A stretch of 10,754 nucleotides of DNA from Microcaldota archaeon (lineage in GTDB: Archaea; Micrarchaeota; Micrarchaeia; Anstonellales; VGKX01). Both the position numbers and the translations under genes were made by a program. This document shows positions 1 to 6,011 of this stretch, piece by piece. The stretch covers positions 1 to 10,754 of the forward strand of contig JAKALW010000020.1 of assembly GCA_021823945.1 (NCBI GenBank). The letters are read 5' to 3'. Every line of letters starts with the position of its first letter. Position 1 is the first letter of the stretch. The notes under the pieces are model-generated. The model worked only from the letters and a program-made list of their open reading frames with translations. It was not told where the DNA came from and searched no databases.

Positions 1-60
1 TGGAGATTTTCAGGCAACATGGCAGCACATGCGCACCAACTGGGATTTTACCCTAAATAA
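1..60 (+). CDS. possible C-terminal tail of a + strand gene (partial)
   Basis: From base 1 the first frame is open and ends in TAA at 58-60, reading as a tail that finishes HQLGFYPK. A second frame is also open, to a stop at 104-106, so the assignment is uncertain. I prefer the first because it stops just before the terminator hairpin at 69-89, whereas the other frame would run through it. No family can be recognised from 19 residues. Confidence 0.3.
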   Translation, partial: WRFSGNMAAHAHQLGFYPK

Positions 61-61
61 G

Positions 62-90
62 GAAAAAATGGAGCCTAGGATAGGCTCCAC
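62..90 (-). terminator. hairpin plus T-tract terminator
   Basis: A perfect 9-bp stem (TGGAGCCTA at 69-77 with TAGGCTCCA at 81-89) closes a 3-nt loop. Read on the - strand it is followed at once by six T (63-68). It lies 13 nt beyond the stop codon of the secreted-protein gene at 103-783, so it most likely ends that transcript. On the + strand there is no T-run after the stem. Archaeal termination depends mainly on the U-tract, so the stem may instead protect the RNA end. Confidence 0.7.
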
Positions 91-102
91 TTTGCATCCA
101 AA

Positions 103-783
103 CTAACATTTCCCTCCGAATATGGAGATGATGGAACAGTAAATTGATTCCAAAAACCCGCGGCTTGGCGTTGGCGAGGGGTTTGGATTTGTCGTGTTGT
201 TCGAAGGGTTTGGCGGCGCCGGAGGCATTGGCGTTGTGCCATTCTCCTCTGAAAGGGTTATGCTTCCGTCGCTTGCGCGCACAAGCGAATAATCAATCGT
301 CTCGGTGGTGCGCGGGTCGCTGTCAGGCACATTGCCGCCATAGGTCTCTACATGGGACGCCAGCAGGTGGACCTGCGGGTCGTCAAAGACATACGCGCTT
401 GTTGTGCATGGCGCGCCAGCATCGGTCGTGCAGCCAGGCTCGGTTTGTTCCGTGCTCTTGGTCTTGAGTGAATCTATGCCCCCGACCTGGGAAAGGTAGG
501 TTGTCGGGACCCAGTATATGGCAAGGGAGTTGAACTTGTAGCCCTTGGACATGCAGTCATTCTGCTTTATTTCATAGGTCTGGTAAGTGCCAATCATGGG
601 GCCGGTGATGAAGCCAATGAGCGAAATGTCCTGGAACTGGTCAAGATTGGTTATCTTGGCGCAGAGGTTCAATGGATGCGTGCCCGGCATTATCACGTCT
701 GCGAATGCAATAGATGACAAGAATGACAAAGAAATCATGGAAACTAGCAAAATCATCAGGAAACCCGGAAATTTCAATTTCAT
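103..783 (-). CDS. secreted protein with Pro/Asn/Thr linker and Cys-ended hydrophobic tail
   Basis: A 226-residue exported protein of unknown function. Residues 1-28 form a clear signal peptide (MKLKF, a long hydrophobic core, then AFA before Asp29). The mature N-terminal domain (about 29-180) has five Cys (41, 77, 118, 126 plus the tail) and a segment I recognise only loosely as a conserved archaeal extracellular domain (VIMPGTHPLNLC, then ITGPMIGTYQTYEIKQNDC). Residues 181-207 are a Pro/Asn/Thr/Ser linker with sequons (NGT, NNTT). The protein ends GFLESIYCSIISIFGGKC (209-226), a short hydrophobic tail with two Cys, possibly a surface anchor. The start at 783 is chosen because it begins the signal peptide. 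The frame stays open to 957, but those extra 58 residues would bury the signal sequence. Followed by a terminator. Confidence 0.75.
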   Translation of the reverse strand: MKLKFPGFLMILLVSMISLSFLSSIAFADVIMPGTHPLNLCAKITNLDQFQDISLIGFITGPMIGTYQTYEIKQNDCMSKGYKFNSLAIYWVPTTYLSQVGGIDSLKTKSTEQTEPGCTTDAGAPCTTSAYVFDDPQVHLLASHVETYGGNVPDSDPRTTETIDYSLVRASDGSITLSEENGTTPMPPAPPNPSNNTTNPNPSPTPSRGFLESIYCSIISIFGGKC

Positions 784-816
784 ATCCACACACCTGGGCT
801 TGCTTGTGCGCCCGGG

Positions 817-828
817 CAATAAAAAACA
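817..828 (-). promoter_or_regulatory. TATA-like box for the secreted-protein gene
   Basis: On the - strand this reads GTTTTTTATTGC, centred about 40 nt upstream of the ATG at 783, as expected for an archaeal TATA box serving a short leader. A GGTG element (Shine-Dalgarno-like) lies just upstream of the ATG. No experimental support is visible. Confidence 0.3.
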
Positions 829-1020
829 TGAGGGTTTGATTAGCCCAAAGCCGAACATTCCGGACACGAAGCAGGGATAGATAGAAAGGACGCAGGAAAT
901 AACACGAGCAGGAAAAGCGCAGAATAAGCGCACAGTCTTATTAACTTGTTTTTGCAAATAGGCAATCCGTGATGAACACTAGATTTGCTGACGCCAAGTT
1001 CTTACCGATTTGGCATTGTG
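829..1020. other. divergent intergenic region between secreted-protein gene and restriction locus
   Basis: No convincing gene. One AT-rich stretch (CTTATTAAC, 937-945) could be a TATA box for transcription rightward into the upstream ORF and endonuclease, with a start expected near 970. An open frame on the - strand crosses this stretch, but it is only the 5' extension of the secreted-protein frame and does not look like protein. Confidence 0.35.
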
Positions 1021-1104
1021 ATGAAGATCTTGAGTTCTGATTATATTGACAACATGAGCGGAGCGAATGTTGTAGAACTCAAGAGACTTTACCTCGCAAG
1101 GTAA
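1021..1104 (+). CDS. 27-codon upstream ORF (possible leader peptide) of the restriction endonuclease
   Basis: ATG at 1021 (preceded by an in-frame GTG at 1018) opens a 27-codon frame ending in TAA at 1102-1104, only 8 nt before the TTG start of the endonuclease. The peptide begins MKILSSDYIDNMSG and ends LKRLYLAR. Its LSSD comes from the same 17-nt repeat that encodes the first residues of the endonuclease (LSSD), so one is a local duplicate of the other. The stop codon lies inside the inner stem of the hairpin covering the endonuclease start, so a ribosome ending here would open that hairpin. It could be a leader peptide, a decayed 5' copy, or chance. No good ribosome binding site is seen for it. 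Confidence 0.3.
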   Translation: MKILSSDYIDNMSGANVVELKRLYLAR

Positions 1105-1124
1105 AGGAGATCTTGAGTTCTGAT
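1025..1124 (+). repeat. 17-nt direct repeat pair with an inverted copy between
   Basis: AGATCTTGAGTTCTGAT occurs exactly at 1025-1041 and 1108-1124, 83 bp apart. Between them, at 1074-1084, lies the inverse of its core (AGAACTCAAGA). Each direct copy contains a GATC. The three copies allow two alternative stems (1028-1038 with 1074-1084, or 1074-1084 with 1111-1121). The second direct copy carries the TTG start codon of the endonuclease. Confidence 0.8.
1074..1121 (+). promoter_or_regulatory. hairpin sequestering the endonuclease ribosome binding site and start codon
   Basis: Outer stem of 11 bp (AGAACTCAAGA 1074-1084 with TCTTGAGTTCT 1111-1121), a small internal loop (GA against GAGA), and an inner stem of 8 bp (CTTTACCT 1087-1094 with AGGTAAAG 1099-1106) capped by CGCA. 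The AAAGGAGA ribosome binding site (1103-1110) and the TTG start (1113-1115) lie in or between the stems. The RNA would therefore be expected to fold so that endonuclease translation is blocked unless the upstream ORF is translated or the competing upstream repeat pairs instead. The pairing is seen directly; the regulatory role is inferred. Confidence 0.55.
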
Positions 1125-1721
1125 ATTATTTTTCAAAAGCGAACCAAACTTAGGATCCCACATAAAACCTTTTTGGATCATAGGAATACCATGATTCGTG
1201 GCGGGAAAGGCGGCAGGACGCCGCAAAAACATGGACTTCATTTTGAGGAAAGGACGGATTTCGCCACTGTGATTGCCAAAGTGCCCGGATACACAGTGCA
1301 AGACGACACTATACTTTTCAAGGGCAAAGACGTGGCGCGGCTTTACAAGAAATACAAGCTCTATGACAAACTCCTAGAGCCTTTGGGAGTCAAGTACGGA
1401 AAGCTTATTTCCAAAAGGCTTCTGCCGGATGATGCGGTTCTTGTTTTGGTGAATAAAACACTCTACATAGTGGAGATAAAATTCCAGACTGTCGCAGGCT
1501 CAGTGGATGAAAAGCTCCAAACCTGCGATTTCAAGCTAAGGCAATACAAAAAACTAGTGGAATCTACAGGCTTGAAAGTCAAATATGCCTATGTCCTGAA
1601 TGACTGGTTCAAAAAGCCTGAATACAAAGACGTTCTGACGTACATAAAATCAGTTGGTTGCGACTATTTCTTCAACGAGCTTCCTTTGGATTACCTTGGG
1701 CTCCCAGTTCTTGACAACTAG
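1113..1721 (+). CDS. type II restriction endonuclease, PD-(D/E)XK superfamily (GATC specificity suspected)
   Basis: A 202-residue protein with the nuclease signature PDD (105-107), then VEIK (E121, K123) and a Gln two residues on (Q125). This is the D...E-x-K metal site of PD-(D/E)XK enzymes. A Glu in GLHFEER (41-47) fits the usual preceding acidic helix residue. The block GSVDEKLQTCDFKLRQYKK (129-147) resembles one I recall from restriction enzymes paired with methyltransferases. It would cut unmodified DNA in the cytoplasm; its protector is the convergent methyltransferase, whose gene overlaps it by 72 bp. The start is TTG at 1113 with AAAGGAGA only 2 nt upstream, an unusually short spacing inside a hairpin. 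ATG at 1191 (residue 27), with AGGA about 6 nt before it, is a real alternative and would keep all the motifs. AT-rich compared with its neighbours, suggesting acquisition by transfer. The specificity is inferred from the partner class and from GATC depletion. Confidence 0.75.
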   Translation: MSSDIIFQKRTKLRIPHKTFLDHRNTMIRGGKGGRTPQKHGLHFEERTDFATVIAKVPGYTVQDDTILFKGKDVARLYKKYKLYDKLLEPLGVKYGKLISKRLLPDDAVLVLVNKTLYIVEIKFQTVAGSVDEKLQTCDFKLRQYKKLVESTGLKVKYAYVLNDWFKKPEYKDVLTYIKSVGCDYFFNELPLDYLGLPVLDN

Positions 1722-2516
1722 TTCCTTTATCTTGCCGCGTTTGTCGCCCTTGCAGTTAATCATCCTGTTTGCAAGTATAGTCTCAGGCTCGAATTCAGAA
1801 TATAAGTCTGCGATGAAATCAGAATAAGAATTGCTAAGCATGACATAACAGCCACGTGAATCAAGAGTCTTGAAAGTTTTCATAAGCCGCTCTTGGTCTT
1901 TTTCTGAAAAGCTATTTTTCGTGTAGCTAGTGAAATTAGAGGTCTTGGAAATTGGGACGTAAGGCGGATCAAAATATACGAAATCTCCCTTGTGCGCATT
2001 TTTCAGGACGTGGGTAAAATCGCCGCAGAAAAGTTCATCCTTTTGCAGAGCGCGATGGACTAAGAGTAGGTTTTCACTGTCCAATATCTTTGGATTAGAA
2101 TACCTTCCAAAAGGAACGTTGAATTCTCCCTTGGAATTTACACGATACAACCCGTTAAAAGCGGTTTTGTTTAGGTAAATGAAACGTGCAGCCCTTTCTA
2201 CTCTTGAAGTAGGTTTGGACGCCCGGATTTTGTAAAACGAGGCCTCATTATTTGCATACTGCGAAGAAGAAAGTTCAGCCATTAAGCCGAAAACATCCGT
2301 TTTTATGACCGAATAGGTGTTTATCAAATCAACATTCAGGTCACTAAGATATGCCTTTTTTATTTTCTCTTTTGCTTCAAGACCGAAAAAGACTGCTCCG
2401 CCGCCAAGAAAAGGTTCATGATAATTTTCAAACCGAGGCAATCCCAGTATAAGTTCGTCAAAAAGCTGCCGCTTGCCGCCTGCCCATTTTACAAAAGGTT
2501 TTGCCTCGTCCAGCAC
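1650..2516 (-). CDS. dam: DNA adenine-N6 methyltransferase, D12/Dam class
   Basis: A 288-residue methyltransferase that would transfer a methyl group from S-adenosylmethionine to adenine N6. Motifs run in alpha-class order: FVKWAGGKRQL (8-18, motif X), EPFLGGGAVFF (34-44, the AdoMet-binding motif I), YLSDLN (56-61), a target-recognition segment NGLYRVNSKGEFNVPFG (121-137) as in Dam/DpnIIA-type enzymes, and the catalytic DPPY (183-186). Length fits the family. GATC is the commonest target of this class, but relatives recognise other sites such as GATATC. Start is GTG at 2514-2516, with GGGGAG 4 nt upstream. The last 15 or so residues after KNWEPK look like an added tail lying antisense to the end of the endonuclease gene. 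Convergent and overlapping, so transcripts of the two genes could interfere. AT-rich like its partner. Confidence 0.9.
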   Translation of the reverse strand: MLDEAKPFVKWAGGKRQLFDELILGLPRFENYHEPFLGGGAVFFGLEAKEKIKKAYLSDLNVDLINTYSVIKTDVFGLMAELSSSQYANNEASFYKIRASKPTSRVERAARFIYLNKTAFNGLYRVNSKGEFNVPFGRYSNPKILDSENLLLVHRALQKDELFCGDFTHVLKNAHKGDFVYFDPPYVPISKTSNFTSYTKNSFSEKDQERLMKTFKTLDSRGCYVMLSNSYSDFIADLYSEFEPETILANRMINCKGDKRGKIKELVVKNWEPKVIQRKLVEEIVATN

Positions 2517-2546
2517 ATGTCTCCCCGATATAAATCTGTTGCCGCC

Positions 2547-2560
2547 AGTTTAAAAGCTTT
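2547..2560 (-). promoter_or_regulatory. TATA-like box for the methyltransferase
   Basis: On the - strand AAGCTTTTAAACT, centred about 36 nt upstream of the GTG start. Transcription would begin near the GGGGAG ribosome binding site (2521-2526 on the + strand as CTCCCC), giving a very short leader. Confidence 0.35.
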
Positions 2561-2593
2561 CCAAGGTTGACTGCCACTGAAAAGTTAATAGGA

Positions 2594-2607
2594 TAAAAAT
2601 AAATACT
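2594..2607 (+). promoter_or_regulatory. TATA-like box upstream of the small membrane protein
   Basis: TAAAAATAAATACT, the most AT-rich run between the methyltransferase and the membrane protein gene. It is about 90 nt from the ATG, implying a leader of some 65 nt that would contain the 14-bp-period repeat. A weaker candidate is GTATTAGTAA near 2621-2631. Confidence 0.25.
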
Positions 2608-2632
2608 ACTTGAACGGTCATGTATTAGTAAA

Positions 2633-2657
2633 GCAGGATTAGCTAGGCAGGATTAGC
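2633..2657 (+). repeat. short tandem repeat, GCAGGATTAGC twice
   Basis: Exact copies of GCAGGATTAGC at 2633-2643 and 2647-2657, separated by TAG, so the period is 14 bp. It lies in the putative 5' leader of the membrane protein gene, 37 nt before the ATG. It could be a regulator site or simple slippage; no wider array is present. Confidence 0.5.
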
Positions 2658-2693
2658 AAGCCTGTAACAGCTTATGAATCAGGAGGCGGTGCT

Positions 2694-3179
2694 ATGGCGG
2701 AAAACATGGCTGGAAAAGGCATGGCAAGCGAAGGCGTGTCTGGCGGATACGCGCCAGGCAAAGGGATGCCGGATGTTGGCATGGCAAGTGAAGGCACGCA
2801 GGGAAAATACATTCCGGGCGTGTGCAACATCGGGAAAAAGGAGACAAGGAAAAGGTATGCCATGGCTGTAATCGGTCTTGTTGTCACTCTGGCATTCGCG
2901 CTTGCAGTGGATTCCCTCGCATGGCCCAAATTGTACCTTCTCTTCGCATTCATACCTTTGTTCCTGACATCGGAAGGGTTCTACCAGGGCTATTTCCATT
3001 TCTGCGCAGGGTTCGCAGCTAGGAAGATATTCGACTTTTCCGGGTCTGGCGGCGGCAGGGGCGACGTGGCCGACGAGGAGGCGCACAGGCAGGACATGGA
3101 AAAGGCGAAAATGATCCACAAGTATTCAATAGCCACAAGCATCATAATCACGGCAATAATATATTTGATATTCAAGTAG
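2694..3179 (+). CDS. small three-helix membrane protein of the YxPGVCNIG family
   Basis: 161 residues, membrane-embedded, function unknown. The segment KYIPGVCNIGKKETRKR (38-54) followed by a helix (55-71), a second helix (76-92), then EGFYQGYFHFCAGFAARKIFDF (94-115), a polar loop and a third helix (144-160) matches a conserved family of small prokaryotic membrane proteins I recognise by pattern but cannot name. Conserved Cys44 and Cys104 may face each other. The N-terminal 42 residues are a duplication: GMASEGVSGGYAPG (9-22) and GMASEGTQGKYIPG (29-42), 60 bp apart, with only the second copy continuing into VCNIG. Start at 2694 is well supported by AGGAGG seven bases upstream. Monocistronic by appearance; T-run at 3215-3219 may end the transcript. 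Confidence 0.75.
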   Translation: MAENMAGKGMASEGVSGGYAPGKGMPDVGMASEGTQGKYIPGVCNIGKKETRKRYAMAVIGLVVTLAFALAVDSLAWPKLYLLFAFIPLFLTSEGFYQGYFHFCAGFAARKIFDFSGSGGGRGDVADEEAHRQDMEKAKMIHKYSIATSIIITAIIYLIFK

Positions 3180-3291
3180 CAGGATGCAGGCAGATAACTT
3201 GCGCTGGCACCAGTGTTTTTAATCAGGAGTCGCAAATAGGATAATTAGGCAATCAGGTTTGGGCAACTGAACTAAGAGTTGATGATAACCA
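3180..3291 (+). promoter_or_regulatory. intergenic segment, probable terminator of the membrane protein gene and promoter of the ribonuclease gene
   Basis: GTTTTTAATC at 3214-3223 could serve both as the U-tract ending the upstream gene and as a TATA box for the ribonuclease, with about 45-50 nt of leader. A second AT-rich run (GGATAATTAGG, 3238-3248) is closer to the start. Neither is strong. The ribonuclease ATG lacks a clear GGAGG; GTTGATGAT at 3279-3287 is only a weak match. Confidence 0.25.
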
Positions 3292-5364
3292 ATGGGACAT
3301 CATAGCAGAAACAAAAAACCATTCCGTTTTGACAGGCAGGGGGATTCTTCGGGTTATCCTGGCCAGGGCAGGCAAGGCCGCTATTCAGGCGGCAGGGGCT
3401 CGCCAGGCAATGGCAGGCAAGGCGAGGGTTCAGGCATTGTGAGGAAGGGAAGCACTACTTTCACTAGGGACTCCGCAGGAAACTTGAGGCGCGAGAGGTC
3501 CACCGGGCCTGCTGAAAGGTATTATTCGAAACTGCCAAGCTATGCCCGCGAAGTGGGCCCGGCAGATGACAAGAAGCGCGAAAAGAGCAATGAAAAGCCC
3601 CGCACATATGATGGCACGGGATACAGGGCTGAAAATGACATGGAAAACAGGGAACAGCCTCCAAGGCAAGGCGATACCGACAGAAGGCAGGCATCATGGC
3701 AAAGGGGCGCAAGCCAGATTTCAAGGCAGGATAATCAGGGAGGAATGGACAGGCAATCGCAGCAAATTTACGGTTCAAGGCAGGATACTGGGCAATTCAG
3801 GCAAGGCAGGGGAAACTTTAGGCAGAAGTCAGGCGAAGTGGATTTGAAACCTTCTGCAAGGGATATTGAGCGCGGCTATCCGCCCAGGAACAAAGTTTCT
3901 GGAATCGCAAACAGGTTTAGGGACATTGACCTTAGGAGCATTGCCCGCGACGCCATGAAAAGATACGGCTTTGAGGCGGATTTCCCGAAATCAGTGATTG
4001 CCCAGGTCAATTCAGTCGACCCGGCTGCGCCCGACAAGGCAAGGCAGGCGCGGGATTTGCGGAACCTGCTCTGGTCGTCAATCGACAATGCTGACAGCAT
4101 GGACCTCGACCAGATAGAATGCTGCGAGGCAGGCTCAAATGGCGAGATACACGTCAAGGTGGCGATAGCGGACGTCGACGCGTATGTGCCAAAAGGCTCG
4201 CCCGCGGACATGCACGCCTATGAGAATACTACTTCCGTCTATACGGGGATTGAGACATTCCCAATGCTTCCTGACAGGCTCTCAAAAGACCTCTCCTCCC
4301 TGCCAGTCGGGGAAAACAGGCTCGCAATGGTCGTGGAATTCACAGTCCTGCAAAGCGGCGCAGTCAGGCCGGGCGAGATTTACAGGGCAGTGGTAAGGAA
4401 CAAGGCAAAGCTTGTGTATGAGACCCTTGGCGACTGGCTGGAGGGAAAAGGCGCCATGCCACCAGTTATCGGGCTTGTGCCCGGGCTTGTGGAGCAAATC
4501 AGGCTCCAGGACAAGGCGTCACTGCTTTTGGGCGGCTACAGGATGAAACAGGGCGCGCTTGAGCTTGAGACGCTCCAGGCTCGGCCGATTATCCAGGACG
4601 AGAAAGTCCTCGGATTAGTGGTCATAGAGGCAAACCGCGCAAGGCACATAATCGAGAATTTCATGATTGCGGCAAACGGCACGATGTCGGGCTTTTTGGA
4701 AAGGTCCGGCACGCCGACCATACAAAGGGTGGTGCGCACGCCCAAAAGCTGGGGCGAGATTGTAGAGTTCGCCAAAGGCAGGGGCACGGTCCTTCCGCAA
4801 AAGCCGAATGCGCGCGCGCTCACAGTTTTCCTGTCGCAGCAGAAAATGCTCGACCCATTGAGGTTCCCAGACCTCTCATTGACAATTGTGAAACTCCTTG
4901 GCTCCGGCGAATACGTGATGTATGACCAGAAAAACCCGATTGGGCATTTCTGCCTCGCAGTCACAAGCTACACACATGCCACTGCCCCGAACAGGCGCTA
5001 TGTGGACCTGGTGATACAGAGGCTTCTCAAGGCAGGATTGAAAGGCGCCAAGCCGCCGTATGGGAAACATGAGCTCGCGCAGATTGCCTCTTGGTGCACC
5101 GAGATGGAAATGGCGTCCAAAAAGGCGGAAAGGTTCATGACAAAGGCCGAGGCCGCGCTCTTGCTTGCCGACAAGATAGGGCAGACATTCGACGCGCTCA
5201 TAACCGGCTCCTCGGAAAAGGGCATTTACGCCCGACTTTTGGACCCGCCCGTGGAAGGCAGGCTCATGTACGATGAGAGGGGCATGAAAGTCGGCTTGAA
5301 AGTCAGGGTGAGGCTTGTCAACCTCAACCCGCAAAAGGGCTTCATAGACTTCGAGCTCGCCTGA
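3292..5364 (+). CDS. RNase II/R-family (RNB) ribonuclease with Arg/Gly/Gln-rich N-terminal arm
   Basis: 690 residues. The RNB catalytic domain (about 255-580) degrades RNA 3' to 5' in this family. The metal-binding motif is SIDNADSMDLDQ (263-274), matching RNase II Asp201, Asp207 and Asp209; the place of Asp210 holds Gln274, a variant I recall in other RNB proteins, so activity is still likely. IIENFMIAAN (453-462) and HATAPNRRYVDL (562-573), with the conserved Arg pair, complete the active site. An OB/S1-like domain ends the protein (about 632-690). In place of cold-shock domains, residues 1-200 are low-complexity and rich in Arg, Gly, Gln, Asp and Ser (RQGRYSGGRG, FRQGRGNFRQ), predicted disordered and RNA-binding. 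A DUF488 gene follows 9 nt downstream. Start is the first ATG; the ribosome binding site is weak. Confidence 0.88.
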   Translation: MGHHSRNKKPFRFDRQGDSSGYPGQGRQGRYSGGRGSPGNGRQGEGSGIVRKGSTTFTRDSAGNLRRERSTGPAERYYSKLPSYAREVGPADDKKREKSNEKPRTYDGTGYRAENDMENREQPPRQGDTDRRQASWQRGASQISRQDNQGGMDRQSQQIYGSRQDTGQFRQGRGNFRQKSGEVDLKPSARDIERGYPPRNKVSGIANRFRDIDLRSIARDAMKRYGFEADFPKSVIAQVNSVDPAAPDKARQARDLRNLLWSSIDNADSMDLDQIECCEAGSNGEIHVKVAIADVDAYVPKGSPADMHAYENTTSVYTGIETFPMLPDRLSKDLSSLPVGENRLAMVVEFTVLQSGAVRPGEIYRAVVRNKAKLVYETLGDWLEGKGAMPPVIGLVPGLVEQIRLQDKASLLLGGYRMKQGALELETLQARPIIQDEKVLGLVVIEANRARHIIENFMIAANGTMSGFLERSGTPTIQRVVRTPKSWGEIVEFAKGRGTVLPQKPNARALTVFLSQQKMLDPLRFPDLSLTIVKLLGSGEYVMYDQKNPIGHFCLAVTSYTHATAPNRRYVDLVIQRLLKAGLKGAKPPYGKHELAQIASWCTEMEMASKKAERFMTKAEAALLLADKIGQTFDALITGSSEKGIYARLLDPPVEGRLMYDERGMKVGLKVRVRLVNLNPQKGFIDFELA

Positions 5365-5373
5365 ACTTGGTGC

Positions 5374-5955
5374 ATGCCCGTGGAAAATGGCAGGGAAGCC
5401 ATATTCACCATAGGGCATTCGACACGTGAGTTCGGGGATTTCGTGAAAATGCTGCAGGGGCATGCAATCACACTTCTTGTGGATATCAGGACAATCCCGC
5501 GCTCAAGGCACAATCCCCAGTTCAACAAGGAGACAATCGGGAAGGCGCTTGGTGCGCAAAAAATCGGGTATCTCCACATGGAAGAGCTTGGCGGGCTGAG
5601 AAAGGCTAGGCATGATTCCATCAACACGGGCTGGAGGAACGCGAGTTTCCGAGGCTATGCCGATTACATGCAGACCGGGGATTTCGAAGCGGGTATTGAA
5701 AAGCTAATTCTTCTCGGAAAAAAAGAAAAGGTCGCAATCATGTGCGCAGAGGGAAACCCGTTTCGCTGCCACAGGTCGCTTGTGGCGGACGCGCTTGTTA
5801 CAAAAGGCGTCATGGTCATGCACATCTCAAGCCCTGCTTCGGCAAGCGCCCACGTTGTGACGAAATTCGCCAAAGTGCATGGCACCCGGGTAACCTATCC
5901 GGGCACTGGCATAGCAGCCACGGATAAAAAACTGGCAAAACTGGCAGGGGATTGA
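5374..5955 (+). CDS. DUF488 family protein
   Basis: 193 residues, a cytosolic protein of the DUF488 family, whose biochemical role is not established. Signatures: FTIGHSTREFGDFVKML (11-27), LVDIRTIPRSRHNPQFN (35-51), YLHMEELGGLR (66-76), GWRNASFRGYADYMQT (86-101) and MCAEGNPFRCHRS (123-135), where a Cys/Arg/His cluster suggests a phosphate- or sulfur-binding site. Full length for the family. It lies 9 nt after the ribonuclease stop and is almost surely in the same transcript. The annotated ATG at 5374 has GGTG only one base upstream; the GTG at 5380 has the same GGTG (5369-5372) seven bases upstream, so the true start may be codon 3. A hairpin just past the stop may end the transcript. Confidence 0.85.
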   Translation: MPVENGREAIFTIGHSTREFGDFVKMLQGHAITLLVDIRTIPRSRHNPQFNKETIGKALGAQKIGYLHMEELGGLRKARHDSINTGWRNASFRGYADYMQTGDFEAGIEKLILLGKKEKVAIMCAEGNPFRCHRSLVADALVTKGVMVMHISSPASASAHVVTKFAKVHGTRVTYPGTGIAATDKKLAKLAGD

Positions 5956-5959
5956 ATTG

Positions 5960-5977
5960 CCTGTGCAATGGCACAGG
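5960..5977. terminator. hairpin between convergent genes
   Basis: CCTGTGC (5960-5966) pairs with GCACAGG (5971-5977) around an AATG loop, five bases after the DUF488 stop at 5955 and between two convergent genes. There is no adjacent T-run; the nearest on the + strand is T6 at 6015-6020, already inside the thioredoxin-fold gene. A terminator or RNA 3'-end stabiliser is possible. Confidence 0.4.
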
Positions 5978-6011
5978 AAAAGGCGCGGATACGATTAACC
6001 GGGCTGCGCCG

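Noticed and set aside
144..467. Open frame on the + strand opposite the secreted-protein gene
   Set aside because: Its product is rich in Arg, His and Cys with no structure, typical of antisense to a GC-rich gene. The - strand frame has a signal peptide and a linker.
784..957. 5' extension of the secreted-protein frame (58 extra codons)
   Set aside because: It would place the clear signal peptide in the middle of the protein, and the extra residues are an irregular mix of Cys, Phe and Arg. The internal ATG at 783 begins the signal peptide.
1074..1121. Hairpin as a transcription terminator of the upstream ORF
   Set aside because: No T-run follows the 3' arm, and the arm contains the ribosome binding site and start codon of the endonuclease, so a translational role fits better.
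2527..2534. TATA-like GATATAAA immediately before the methyltransferase start
   Set aside because: Transcription from it would begin inside the coding region. The box at 2547-2560 is at the proper distance.
4876..5463. Long antisense frame (195 codons) within the ribonuclease
   Set aside because: The + strand frame carries complete RNB and S1 motifs here. The antisense product is a mirror of the GC-rich codons.
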